Assembly (NCBI GenBank): GCA_934675205.1
Contig: CAKUPQ010000001.1
Location: forward strand, 186,001 to 250,000
Direction of reading: 5' to 3'
Origin: an uncultured Flavobacteriaceae bacterium
GTDB taxonomy: Bacteria > Bacteroidota > Bacteroidia > Flavobacteriales > Flavobacteriaceae
Length of the DNA stretch: 64,000 nt
Of this stretch, positions 8,830-15,846 are shown one piece after another. Both the position numbers and the translations under genes were made by a program. Under the pieces are notes generated by a model, which was not told where the DNA came from, made no database searches, and saw nothing but the letters and a program-made list of their open reading frames with translations. Each line of letters begins with the position of its first letter. The stretch's first letter is position 1.

Positions 8830-9189
8830 CTAAAAATACAAAAAAGCATCTTCCAAATGTTCAATTTTAAATTCTGAACCTTTATGTACTATACCGATGA
8901 TGTCGAAGCGAGCATTTACATCAAGGTCTTTTGAACTAATGTATTGGTCAAAAGCTGCAACTAAAAGTTTGATTTTCTTTTGATTAACAAAATCCTGTGG
9001 ATTTCCGAAATCAATATAACTTCGGGTTTTGACCTCCACAGCAATAAGCAGATTTTCTTTTTGAGCAATAATATCAATTTCGGCTTTTCCGAATCTCCAA
9101 TTTTTTTCCAATATGGTAAAACCGCTTGAAATCAGATGTTCAACCGCTTTTTCTTCTCCTAACTTTCCTAATTCGTTGTGTTGTGCCAT
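8830..9189 (-). CDS. YraN/UPF0102-family putative endonuclease
   Basis: 119 residues, the standard UPF0102 length. A PD-(D/E)XK-like nuclease core is visible: an early Glu (GEEKAVEHL), AEIDIIA (catalytic Asp near residue 39), then AVEVKTR with the E-x-K pair near 52-54. The N-terminal HNELGKLGEEKAVEHL is typical. The biochemical role of the family is not settled; Holliday-junction resolvase-like folding is known. Cytoplasmic. It starts 10 bp after the LD-carboxypeptidase stop, on the same strand, so the two are probably co-transcribed with rnpA. Confidence 0.85.
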   Translation of the reverse strand: MAQHNELGKLGEEKAVEHLISSGFTILEKNWRFGKAEIDIIAQKENLLIAVEVKTRSYIDFGNPQDFVNQKKIKLLVAAFDQYISSKDLDVNARFDIIGIVHKGSEFKIEHLEDAFLYF

Positions 9190-9193
9190 TTTT

Positions 9194-9228
9194 AGTTGTC
9201 AGTTCACAGTTGTCAGTTCACAGTTACT
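9194..9228. repeat. Heptamer array (AGTTGTC/AGTTCAC x5) at the 3' end of the LD-carboxypeptidase gene
   Basis: AGTTGTC, AGTTCAC, AGTTGTC, AGTTCAC and AGTTACT are head to tail. The carboxypeptidase stop codon (9199-9201) lies inside the array, so its last residues (CELTTVN) are repeat-encoded, and the array reaches to 5 bp from the yraN start. Confidence 0.8.
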
Positions 9229-10122
9229 ATTAAAATTTACTTTTGTGGAATTTTCGGAAACCTCAAATTCGATTTCTTTTCCTAAAATCAATGCTCGGTT
9301 ATCAGGCAGATGTCCTGCGGGAAAATCAAAACAAATCGGAAAATCAAACTCCTTACAAACATCAAGAATTATCTCGTTTGCATTCATTCCGAACGGAATC
9401 GAATTATCATGCATATCAGTCATTCCACCTAAGATTATTCCTTTTACTTTGTCGAAATATCCGTTTCGTTTTAGGTTCATCATCATTCGGTCGATATGGT
9501 ATAGGTATTCGTCTAAATCTTCGATATAAAGGATTTTGTTTTCTGTATTAATCGAAGATTTTGACCCTAACAAACTATACAAAATAGAGAGATTCCCTCC
9601 GACTAAAACGCCTTTGGCAGTTCCTTTTTTGTTGTAGGGAGAATTCGGAATTTCATACGAAAGATGTTCTCCAAAAAGAGCTTTTTCCAGAGATTCTTTG
9701 GCTTTTTCCTCCGCTTTCGGAACAGAAAAAGGCATAATCGAATGGAGTGTTGCAATCCCAAGATTATGAAGGTGCGAATGTAAAACCGTAACATCACTAA
9801 AGCCAATTATCCATTTCGGATGCTGTGTGAATTTGGAAAAATTGATTTTGTCAATGATTCTGACTGTTCCGTAACCTCCTCTGGCACACCATATTGCCTT
9901 AACCGAATCATCGTTGAGCATAGCCTGAAAATCTTCCGCTCTTTCGTTATCCGAGCCTCCCAACTGAAAATTATCCAAACCAATTGTCTTTCCGAACTTG
10001 ACTTTTAACCCCCAGCTTTCTAATAATTCAACAGCAGGTTGAGCCTCTTCCGTAGTAAATTTTCGGGCAGTGCAAACAATAGCGACTGTATCGCCTTTTT
10101 TCAGATAAGCAGGAATTTTCAT
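9199..10122 (-). CDS. LD-carboxypeptidase (peptidase family S66)
   Basis: Cleaves the terminal D-alanine from murein tetrapeptides during peptidoglycan recycling; cytoplasmic in characterised members. 307 residues, the usual length. Seen: N-terminal PAYLKKGDTVAIVCTARK, the CARGGYGTVRI block near 80, the nucleophile motif GFSDVT with Ser near 115, and the later YIEDLDEYLYHIDRM and DFPAGHLPDNRAL segments carrying the Glu/His partners. No signal peptide. The C-terminal residues are encoded by a heptamer repeat array and so probably vary between strains. anmK, another murein-recycling gene, lies at 36.2 kb. Confidence 0.9.
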   Translation of the reverse strand: MKIPAYLKKGDTVAIVCTARKFTTEEAQPAVELLESWGLKVKFGKTIGLDNFQLGGSDNERAEDFQAMLNDDSVKAIWCARGGYGTVRIIDKINFSKFTQHPKWIIGFSDVTVLHSHLHNLGIATLHSIMPFSVPKAEEKAKESLEKALFGEHLSYEIPNSPYNKKGTAKGVLVGGNLSILYSLLGSKSSINTENKILYIEDLDEYLYHIDRMMMNLKRNGYFDKVKGIILGGMTDMHDNSIPFGMNANEIILDVCKEFDFPICFDFPAGHLPDNRALILGKEIEFEVSENSTKVNFNSNCELTTVN

Positions 10123-10141
10123 TGTCGTAAAATATCTTTTT

Positions 10142-10149
10142 CAAAGATA
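10142..10149 (-). promoter_or_regulatory. -7 box for the LD-carboxypeptidase operon
   Basis: TATCTTTG on the minus strand, 20 bp upstream of the carboxypeptidase ATG; it is back-to-back with the plus-strand box at 10160-10167. Confidence 0.6.
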
Positions 10150-10159
10150 AACTTTTGGC

Positions 10160-10167
10160 TAAATTTG
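10160..10167 (+). promoter_or_regulatory. -7 box for the papain-like lipoprotein gene
   Basis: TAAATTTG, 16 bp before the TTG start at 10183. Confidence 0.55.
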
Positions 10168-10182
10168 TAAAAATATTTTGCT

Positions 10183-10824
10183 TTGAAAAACATATTTATA
10201 TTTATATGTGTCGGATTTCTTTTTTCCTGTTCGACACAAAAAACCATTTCGGAAACCCAACTCCAAAACGGAGATTTGATTTTTGTGGAGGCAAAACAGG
10301 AAAATCTTTCGGGAGCTATCAATCGGGTTACTCAAAAATCAAAAGCCGAAAATTTTGACCACGTGGGAATTATTGAAATTTCAGAAGACGGAACTTTTGT
10401 TTTACATGCTTCTCCAAAACGAGGGTCAAACAGGCAACCTCTAAATGAATTTTATAACGGAAACCTCGAAAGTAATCAGAAAATGGTGGTTTATAGATTG
10501 AAAAAACCATATCAAAATTCGATTGAACCTGCTCTTGCAAAAGCAAAAACACTTCTCGGAAAACCGTATAATTGGAGTTATGTCTTAAATGAGGAAAGTT
10601 ATTATTGTTCCGATTTTGTAGAAAGGGCTTTTCGTGAAAATTCGATTTTTGAAACTATTCCGATGAATTTCAAAAATCCGGAAACAAATCAAATTGATGA
10701 CTTTTGGATTGATTTTTACAAAAAAATAGATAAGGAAGTTCCTCAAGACAAACCTGGAACAAATCCGAATCAGTTAGCGTCTTCCGAGAAACTTTCGAGA
10801 ATAGGAGTTTTAAACAGGCTCTAA
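10183..10824 (+). CDS. YiiX/YebB-like permuted papain-fold (NlpC/P60 superfamily) lipoprotein
   Basis: 213 residues. A signal ending in FLFSC (Cys16) marks a lipoprotein. The domain begins with LQNGDLIFVEAK, contains FDHVGIIEISEDG (His near 65), and later YYCSDFVERAF with the likely nucleophile Cys near 147. This His-before-Cys order is the circularly permuted papain-like arrangement of the YiiX/YebB group, whose substrates may be lipids or cell-wall peptides; the reaction is not known. Start: no in-frame ATG exists; a stop lies 15 nt upstream and TTG at 10183 is the only suitable codon giving the signal peptide. Divergent from the LD-carboxypeptidase. Confidence 0.8.
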   Translation: MKNIFIFICVGFLFSCSTQKTISETQLQNGDLIFVEAKQENLSGAINRVTQKSKAENFDHVGIIEISEDGTFVLHASPKRGSNRQPLNEFYNGNLESNQKMVVYRLKKPYQNSIEPALAKAKTLLGKPYNWSYVLNEESYYCSDFVERAFRENSIFETIPMNFKNPETNQIDDFWIDFYKKIDKEVPQDKPGTNPNQLASSEKLSRIGVLNRL

Positions 10825-10875
10825 ACACCGATTTCACAAATTTTATTTCTGAACAAAACCTGTGAAATCGTGTTT
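10823..10875. repeat. Palindromic element, cacagattt-type, tail-to-tail between the lipoprotein and tatA
   Basis: AAACACCGATTTCACA (10823-10838) faces TGTGAAATCGTGTTT (10861-10875) across a 22-nt loop. The first arm overlaps the lipoprotein stop. Related elements lie at 26667, 29451 and 32661. Confidence 0.6.
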
Positions 10876-10888
10876 CTAAAAAAGAAAA

Positions 10889-11092
10889 TTATTCCTGATT
10901 TTCTTCTTTTTTGCTGCTTTTAGGAGCTTCGTCCTCGCCTTTTGAGGCATCTTTAAATTCTTTGATACCACTTCCCAATCCTCTCATCAACTCGGGAATT
11001 TTTTTACCTCCGAACATAAGCAAAAGAATAGCAACAATAAGAACAACTTGCCAAGGACCAATCATTACTAAAAATATTGATAATGCGTTCAT
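10889..11092 (-). CDS. tatA: Sec-independent protein translocase TatA/E
   Basis: 67 residues forming the pore-lining component of the twin-arginine translocase, which exports folded proteins. Layout is classic: a short N-terminus, one transmembrane helix ([17 protein letters not shown]), the hinge [20 protein letters not shown] with the conserved FG and amphipathic helix, and an acidic/lysine-rich tail. The Glu/Gln-type polar residue common near the N-terminus of TatA is not obvious. tatC is not in the window. Confidence 0.92.
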   Translation of the reverse strand: MNALSIFLVMIGPWQVVLIVAILLLMFGGKKIPELMRGLGSGIKEFKDASKGEDEAPKSSKKEENQE

Positions 11093-11118
11093 AACTGAAT
11101 GAAATATTAAATAGGAAA

Positions 11119-11126
11119 CAAAGGTA
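11119..11126 (-). promoter_or_regulatory. -7 box for tatA
   Basis: TACCTTTG on the minus strand 27 bp upstream of the tatA ATG. Confidence 0.6.
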
Positions 11127-11184
11127 CAAATAAAAAAATGTACAGATGATGTTTTTATATGTTTTTATAGACGATATTTTTGTA

Positions 11185-11192
11185 TATTTTTG
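11185..11192 (+). promoter_or_regulatory. -7 box for the 2TM-folA-fic-kynU operon
   Basis: TATTTTTG, 49 bp before the 2TM gene. A second near-copy, ATATTTTTG, lies about 10 bp upstream, so the exact start site is uncertain. Confidence 0.4.
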
Positions 11193-11241
11193 CAGTTTTT
11201 GTAATTATTACTACTTTTAAGGACTCGTAAAAACATTTTAT

Positions 11242-11610
11242 ATGGAACAGCTCAACCACGAATTATACGAAAACGCTCGAAAACGCATTAAACAAAAAAG
11301 ACATCTGTTTGTACATTTTGTATTGTTTTTTGTCGGGAGTATTTTTCTGATTGCTTTAGAAAAATTATTCAATACAGGAGTTGCTTACCCGAACTGGTCG
11401 TATTGGATTATTCTGGTTTGGGCATTTTTGTTTATCCTGCATTTTGTTAATGTGTTTATTACCAAGCGTTTTATGAACAAGCAATGGGAACGGGAGGAAA
11501 TCGACAAATTGGTAGAAAAGCAGAAACGAAGAATCGAACAGCTACAAAAAAAAGTAGAAAAACAATATACGGCTGAAGATTCGGTCTCTGAAGAAAATGA
11601 TTCTTTGTAA
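11242..11610 (+). CDS. 2TM domain-containing protein
   Basis: 122 residues. A basic N-terminus (ARKRIKQKRHLFVHF) leads into two transmembrane helices (FVHFVLFFVGSIFLIALEKL and YWIILVWAFLFILHFVNVF), the 2TM domain that in Bacteroidota is often found with LytTR regulators or as a stand-alone protein. The C-terminal third is a charged, probably coiled-coil segment (WEREEIDKLVEKQKRRIEQ). No function is known. The stop overlaps the folA start by one base (TAATG), so translation is probably coupled. Confidence 0.82.
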   Translation: MEQLNHELYENARKRIKQKRHLFVHFVLFFVGSIFLIALEKLFNTGVAYPNWSYWIILVWAFLFILHFVNVFITKRFMNKQWEREEIDKLVEKQKRRIEQLQKKVEKQYTAEDSVSEENDSL

Positions 11611-12092
11611 TGATTACGATAATTGCAGCCACAGCCCAAAACAATGCTTTGGGAAAGGACAACAAGCTCATTTGGCATTTGTCTGATGATTTAAAGCGGT
11701 TCAAAAGCCTTACTCTTGATGGATTTATCATTATGGGACGGAAAACTTTTGAATCACTTCCGGGAATTTTGCCAAGACGAAAACATATCGTAATTACCCG
11801 AAATCCCGAATTTCAACAAGAGGGAATTATGGTTGTTCAAAGTTTGGAACAGGCTCTTGATGTAGTTCCGTCTGATAAGGTTGCTTTTGTAGTCGGAGGA
11901 GGAGAAATATACGCACAAACCATCAATTTTGCGGATAAAATTGAGCTGACAAGAGTGCATCACGATTTTGAGGCAGATACGTTTTTCCCCGAAATTGATT
12001 TGACAAAATGGGAATTAGTAAGCTCTGAATTTCATTCAAAAGACGAAAAACATCAATATGATTTTACTTTTGAAACGTATTTGAGGAAATGA
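11610..12092 (+). CDS. folA: Dihydrofolate reductase
   Basis: Reduces dihydrofolate to tetrahydrofolate with NADPH for one-carbon metabolism; the trimethoprim target. 160 residues. Seen: IIAATAQNNALGKDNKLIWHLSDDLKRFK (split here: AATAQNNALG, then the WHLSDDLKRFK block with the catalytic acid near residue 27), GRKTFESLP (residues ~44-52), and the cofactor-binding VVGGGEIYAQ near 94. It is inside a tight operon, overlapping the fic start by 4 nt (ATGA). Confidence 0.94.
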   Translation: MITIIAATAQNNALGKDNKLIWHLSDDLKRFKSLTLDGFIIMGRKTFESLPGILPRRKHIVITRNPEFQQEGIMVVQSLEQALDVVPSDKVAFVVGGGEIYAQTINFADKIELTRVHHDFEADTFFPEIDLTKWELVSSEFHSKDEKHQYDFTFETYLRK

Positions 12093-12862
12093 AAAAACTG
12101 ACCGACAAATATTTTGACACTTATACCGCTATGCTTGATGTGGCTATCGAAACCGCATTAGAACAAGTAAAGCAACGGGAATGGACAGTCGAAAGTTTTC
12201 GGTTTTATACCGCTGTTTCCGTTATGGCTTCCTCTCGTATTGAAGGCGAAACATTGCAAATCGACAGCTACCTAAAACATAAATTGCAGGACATTGAATA
12301 TTTGCCCAACCTTACCGAAAAGCCCAATGATTTATTTGAAGCCTACGAATTTGCAAGAGATAATAAGCTGACTCTTAAAAACTTTCTTGAAGTTCATAAA
12401 ATTGCCACCAAACACTTATTGCCCGAAAACCAACGTGGCATTGTCAGAACAGGTAATATGCTGATTATGAAACAGCAGACACAAAAAATTCAGTATGAAG
12501 CAGCTTTATCTTCGATAGTAAAACAAGAGTTTGAGGCTTTTTGGGCAGAATTAGATACTTTAATTCAACAAAAACTCAGTTTGAAACAGGTGTTTTATTA
12601 TGCTTCGCTCATTCATTTGGTGTTTGTAAAAATCCACCCGTTCAATGACGGTAACGGACGAACAGCACGATTGCTTGAAAAATGGTTTTTAGCCACCATG
12701 CTTGGTGAAAAGGCTTGGTATATAGGAAGCGAACATTATTATTACAACAACCTGCAAACCTATTATCATAACCTTGCACGGGTAGGATTGTTTTATGACG
12801 AATTGAATTATGAAAAGTCCGTTCCGTTTTTACTAATGCTCCCAAATACAATAAAAGAATGA
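12089..12862 (+). CDS. Fic/DOC family protein (putative AMP transferase) with an N-terminal inhibitory-type motif
   Basis: Fic proteins transfer AMP (sometimes other phosphate groups) to protein hydroxyl groups. 257 residues. The catalytic loop HPFNDGNGRTAR lies at about 183-194 (family HPFx[DE]GNGRxxR), complete with His and both Arg. Upstream, ASSRIEGE near residues 47-54 fits the [ST]xxxE[GN] autoinhibition motif of class II Fic enzymes, so activity is probably self-restrained. It overlaps folA and kynU by 4 nt on each side and appears fully co-transcribed with two metabolic genes, an unusual place for a Fic gene. No antitoxin gene is adjacent. The target cannot be inferred. Confidence 0.88.
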   Translation: MKKLTDKYFDTYTAMLDVAIETALEQVKQREWTVESFRFYTAVSVMASSRIEGETLQIDSYLKHKLQDIEYLPNLTEKPNDLFEAYEFARDNKLTLKNFLEVHKIATKHLLPENQRGIVRTGNMLIMKQQTQKIQYEAALSSIVKQEFEAFWAELDTLIQQKLSLKQVFYYASLIHLVFVKIHPFNDGNGRTARLLEKWFLATMLGEKAWYIGSEHYYYNNLQTYYHNLARVGLFYDELNYEKSVPFLLMLPNTIKE

Positions 12863-12864
12863 TT

Positions 12865-12892
12865 AACAAACAACCAATAACTATTAACCAAA
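12865..12892. repeat. Heptamer array (AACNNNN x4) between fic and kynU
   Basis: AACAAAC, AACCAAT, AACTATT and AACCAAA fill the gap between the fic stop (12862) and the probable kynU ATG (12895). If the upstream ATG at 12859 is used, the array is translated as the kynU N-terminus. Confidence 0.55.
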
Positions 12893-12894
12893 AT

Positions 12895-14166
12895 ATGAAC
12901 TTCCAAAACACCCTTGAATTCGCACAGCAATTAGACAGTGAAGACAAATTAGCCAAATACAGAGATGAATTTATTTTTCCGAAAGTAAACGGAAAACAGG
13001 TTATTTATTTTGTGGGAAATTCCCTTGGATTACAACCCAAAAGAGCTCAAAAATACGTTGATGATGTAATGAAAGACTGGGCAGAATTGGCTGTTGAGGG
13101 GCATTTTTATGCAGAAAAACCTTGGTGGGATTATCAGGAACGCTTTGCCAATCCGTTGAGTAAAGTTGTCGGAGCAAAACCGAGTGAAATTACCGTAATG
13201 AATACGCTTACGGTAAATTTACATTTGCTTATGGTTTCTTTTTACAGACCAACTCAAAAAAGATTTAAGATTTTGTGTGAGGAAAAGGCTTTTCCGTCTG
13301 ACCAATATTTGTTGCAAAGTCAGGTCAGACACCACGGTTTTGACCCAAAAGATACGATTGTTGAAATCAAACGGAGAGAAGGAGAACACAACATTCGTTT
13401 GGAAGATGTTTTAGCTAAAATCGAAGAAGTCGGAGAGGAATTAGCTTTGGTTTTAATCGGAGGAGTAAACTACTATACAGGACAGGTTTTTGATATGAAA
13501 ACCATAACCGAAAAAGGACATTCTGTCGGAGCGGTTGTCGGTTGGGATTTGGCTCACGCAGCAGGAAATATTAAGCTCGACCTTCACGATTGGAATGTGG
13601 ATTTTGCAGCTTGGTGCAGTTATAAATATATGAATTCCGGACCGGGAAATGCATCGGGAATTTTCGTTCACGAAAGACATCACAAATCAAATCTTCCGAG
13701 GTTTGCGGGTTGGTGGGGACATAACAAAGAACGCAGATTTTTGATGGAGCCGCAATTTGACCCTACTCAGGGTGCAGAGGGTTGGCAAATCAGCAATTTA
13801 CCGATTTTGACCCTTGCTCCTTATTTGGCTTCGGTTGAAATGTTTGACGAAGTCGGAATGGACAACCTTATCGAAAAACGAAATAAAATTACGGCTTATT
13901 TGGAGTTTATCTTGGAAGAAATCGACAAGGAAGTCGATAGCACTTTTGAAATTATCACTCCGAAAAATCCTGAAGAAAGAGCCAATCAATTATCGGTTTT
14001 CCTGCACGGAGAGGGAAAAGAACTATTTAATTATTTAATGAAAAACGGAGTAATTACCGATTGGAGAGAACCGAATGTAATCCGTTTGGCTCCTGTTCCG
14101 TTGTATTGCAGTTACGAAGATATGTACCATTTTGGGCAAATTCTGAAAAAAGGGATTTTGAAATAA
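12895..14166 (+). CDS. kynU: Kynureninase
   Basis: PLP enzyme that cleaves kynurenine or 3-hydroxykynurenine to (hydroxy)anthranilate and alanine in tryptophan breakdown. 423 residues from the ATG at 12895, which gives the family-typical start MNFQNTLEFAQQLD; an ATG at 12859 overlapping fic would add 12 repeat-encoded residues. Seen: YFVGNSLGLQPK, EKAFPSDQYLLQSQVRHHG, the PLP region VVGWDLAHAAGN, and Lys in WCSYKYMNSGPG. GPGNASGIFVHERH and FAGWWGHN follow as in known enzymes. No other kynurenine-pathway gene is in the window. Confidence 0.94.
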   Translation: MNFQNTLEFAQQLDSEDKLAKYRDEFIFPKVNGKQVIYFVGNSLGLQPKRAQKYVDDVMKDWAELAVEGHFYAEKPWWDYQERFANPLSKVVGAKPSEITVMNTLTVNLHLLMVSFYRPTQKRFKILCEEKAFPSDQYLLQSQVRHHGFDPKDTIVEIKRREGEHNIRLEDVLAKIEEVGEELALVLIGGVNYYTGQVFDMKTITEKGHSVGAVVGWDLAHAAGNIKLDLHDWNVDFAAWCSYKYMNSGPGNASGIFVHERHHKSNLPRFAGWWGHNKERRFLMEPQFDPTQGAEGWQISNLPILTLAPYLASVEMFDEVGMDNLIEKRNKITAYLEFILEEIDKEVDSTFEIITPKNPEERANQLSVFLHGEGKELFNYLMKNGVITDWREPNVIRLAPVPLYCSYEDMYHFGQILKKGILK

Positions 14167-14172
14167 AAATAT

Positions 14173-14180
14173 TACATTTG
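14173..14180 (+). promoter_or_regulatory. -7 box for the PhnA-type gene
   Basis: TACATTTG, 28 bp upstream of the ATG at 14208. Confidence 0.6.
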
Positions 14181-14207
14181 CCCCTTAATTTTTAAGCCTT
14201 TATAAAA

Positions 14208-14786
14208 ATGAAAATCGAAGACGAATTAAAACAAAGAAGTTCAAATCAATGTGAATTATCGGGAAGTTCAGAAAATCTTGTGATTTATGAAGTTCCGTTT
14301 GCTCCGAATACCGATGCAAGCGGTTCAATTCTGATTTGTGAAAAATGCCTGAATCAGATTGAGAAAAAAGAGGAATTAGACAGCAAATTCTGGGAAAGCT
14401 TTTTGCTTGGTTCGATGTGGAGCGAAGTTCCTGCTGTTCAGGTTGTTTCGTGGAGAATGCTCAACCGTTTCCGAAACGAAAGCTGGGCTTCTGACGCACT
14501 TGATATGATGTATCTTGACGAAGATAATCTGGCTTGGGCAGAAAAAACAGGAGACCATTTGGGAGAAGCATCTGAACTTCACAAAGATTGTAACGGAAAT
14601 ATTTTGGTAAACGGAGATACAGTAACACTTATCAAGGATTTGGACGTTAAAGGTTCTACCCTGAATGCCAAAATCGGAACAGCAGTCAGAAATATTCGTT
14701 TGGTGCACGATAACCACGAGCAAATTGAAGGAAAAATCGAAGGACAATCTATCGTTATTCTGACGAAATTCGTTAAGAAACAGTAG
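14208..14786 (+). CDS. PhnA/YjdM-type protein
   Basis: 192 residues. The N-terminal ~50 residues resemble the zinc-ribbon of PhnA/YjdM (CELSG at residue 14 and ICEKC near 44 supply the Cys pairs). The C-terminal 75 residues (DCNGNILVNGDTVTLIKDLDVKGS, read as DCNGNILVNGDTV and LIKDLDVKGS) are the PhnA domain with its small SH3-like beta fold. The middle carries a W-rich linker seen in flavobacterial members. Despite the historic name, a role in phosphonate use is not established. It is monocistronic, with its own promoter. Confidence 0.8.
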   Translation: MKIEDELKQRSSNQCELSGSSENLVIYEVPFAPNTDASGSILICEKCLNQIEKKEELDSKFWESFLLGSMWSEVPAVQVVSWRMLNRFRNESWASDALDMMYLDEDNLAWAEKTGDHLGEASELHKDCNGNILVNGDTVTLIKDLDVKGSTLNAKIGTAVRNIRLVHDNHEQIEGKIEGQSIVILTKFVKKQ

Positions 14787-14789
14787 TTT

Positions 14790-14855
14790 GCTTTACGCTT
14801 TACGCAATAGGCTCTAAATATTTTAGGCTTAAAGCATACAGCTTATAGCTTAAAG
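14790..14855. repeat. Heptamer-like array (GCTTTAC / AGCTTAN) between phnA-type gene and apaG
   Basis: GCTTTAC, GCTTTAC and GCAATAG (14790-14810) are followed by a related stretch with AGCATAC, AGCTTAT and AGCTTAA ending at about 14852. It fills the gap up to the apaG promoter. Confidence 0.5.
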
Positions 14856-14867
14856 AAAAAAAAATTG

Positions 14868-14875
14868 TATCTTTG
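14868..14875 (+). promoter_or_regulatory. -7 box for apaG
   Basis: TATCTTTG, 22 bp before the ATG at 14898. An in-frame TTG at 14865 lies upstream of it and is therefore not a likely start. Confidence 0.65.
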
Positions 14876-14897
14876 GAGTGCTTTTACTACAAAGGTT

Positions 14898-15284
14898 ATG
14901 GTTTCTCAAGTTACACAAGGCATAAGGGTTTCGGTTGTTACTAATTTTGAAGGGATTTACTTCAAAAATTACAGGACTCACTTTGCTTTTACCTACCACA
15001 TAACTATTGAAAATCAGAGTAAAGATTCCGTTCAGTTGCTCAATCGTCATTGGGAAATTTTTGATGCACTCAACGATAAAGAAATTGTTGATGGAGAGGG
15101 AGTTGTAGGGCAAAAACCTATCCTAAAATCAGGACAAAATTATACCTACAATTCGGGTTGTCTATTGGTTTCGCCTATTGGAGCAATGAAAGGTTATTTT
15201 ACGATGGTCAATTTTACGACAACCAAAAAATTTAAGGTTACTGTTCCTGTTTTTCGTTTGGGTGCAGACTATGCTCTAAACTAA
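14898..15284 (+). CDS. apaG: ApaG domain protein (CorD)
   Basis: 128 residues with the ApaG beta-sandwich (fibronectin-III-like) fold. Seen: QVTQGIRVSVVTNFEG, FAFTYHITIENQS, LLNRHWEIFD (the conserved LxxRxW block) and EGVVGQKPILKSGQNYTYNSGC near residue 75-97 (split: EGVVGQKPILKSG, YTYNSGC). A GxMxGYF motif (GAMKGYFTMV) follows. Family members have been linked to Co/Mg resistance and diadenosine tetraphosphate metabolism; the molecular function is unclear. The ATG at 14898 is chosen because it follows the promoter and matches the family N-terminus. Confidence 0.9.
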   Translation: MVSQVTQGIRVSVVTNFEGIYFKNYRTHFAFTYHITIENQSKDSVQLLNRHWEIFDALNDKEIVDGEGVVGQKPILKSGQNYTYNSGCLLVSPIGAMKGYFTMVNFTTTKKFKVTVPVFRLGADYALN

Positions 15285-15290
15285 TCCAAA

Positions 15291-15815
15291 ATGAATTTTT
15301 TAGACCTGATTTTAGCTGTAATTCTTCTGTACGGACTTATTAAAGGATTGTGGAAGGGCTTGTTTGTCGAGTTGGCTTCGCTTATTTCTTTGCTGTTGGG
15401 AGTATATTTATCGATTAAATTTTCCGGTTTTACAGCCAATTTTATCCGTGAAAAATTTTCTTCCGATTCGGAATATCTCGAAATAATCGCATTTGCCATT
15501 ACCTTTATATTGGTTGTGATTGGAGTTGTTTTATTGGCAAAAGTATTTACCAAAATCGCTGATTTTTCAGGTTTAGGCTGGGCAAACCGCTTGTTTGGAG
15601 CAGTTTTCGGACTTGTCAAAATGATTTTTATTTTGAGCATTTTCCTCCATTTTTTTCAAAAAATAAATGCAAACGGAGCTTTGGTTTCAGAAGAAAAACT
15701 AAACCAATCTGTTTTGTACAATCCGGTTGTAAAAGCGTCTGAATTTGTGTTTCCAACTATTTCCGGCTGGTTTGACAAAGCCAAAGAGGAAATCCAACTT
15801 CCTGAAGCTATATAG
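15291..15815 (+). CDS. CvpA family membrane protein
   Basis: 174 residues with four predicted membrane helices: FLDLILAVILLYGLIKGLWK at the start (the conserved DLILA..L..G...G pattern), then ELASLISLLLGVYLSI, IIAFAITFILVVIGVVLLAK and LFGAVFGLVKMIFILSIFLH. The family is named for colicin V production in E. coli and its role in other bacteria is unclear; effects on envelope stress have been reported. It starts 6 bp after apaG, so it shares the apaG transcript. The C-terminus is soluble. Confidence 0.85.
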   Translation: MNFLDLILAVILLYGLIKGLWKGLFVELASLISLLLGVYLSIKFSGFTANFIREKFSSDSEYLEIIAFAITFILVVIGVVLLAKVFTKIADFSGLGWANRLFGAVFGLVKMIFILSIFLHFFQKINANGALVSEEKLNQSVLYNPVVKASEFVFPTISGWFDKAKEEIQLPEAI

Positions 15816-15834
15816 AATTTCCATTTGGTATTAC

Positions 15835-15842
15835 TACCTTTG
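15835..15842 (+). promoter_or_regulatory. -7 box for rlmN
   Basis: TACCTTTG ends 4 bp before the rlmN ATG at 15847, so this transcript would have almost no leader. A longer in-frame start at 15745 would overlap cvpA and is rejected. Confidence 0.6.
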
Positions 15843-15846
15843 CACA

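Noticed and set aside
9194..9228. CRISPR-like array
   Set aside because: Unit is 7 nt with no spacers; no cas genes are in the window.
9113..9551. Plus-strand readings of 102-138 residues opposite yraN and the carboxypeptidase gene
   Set aside because: Antisense to well-supported genes and without recognisable domains.
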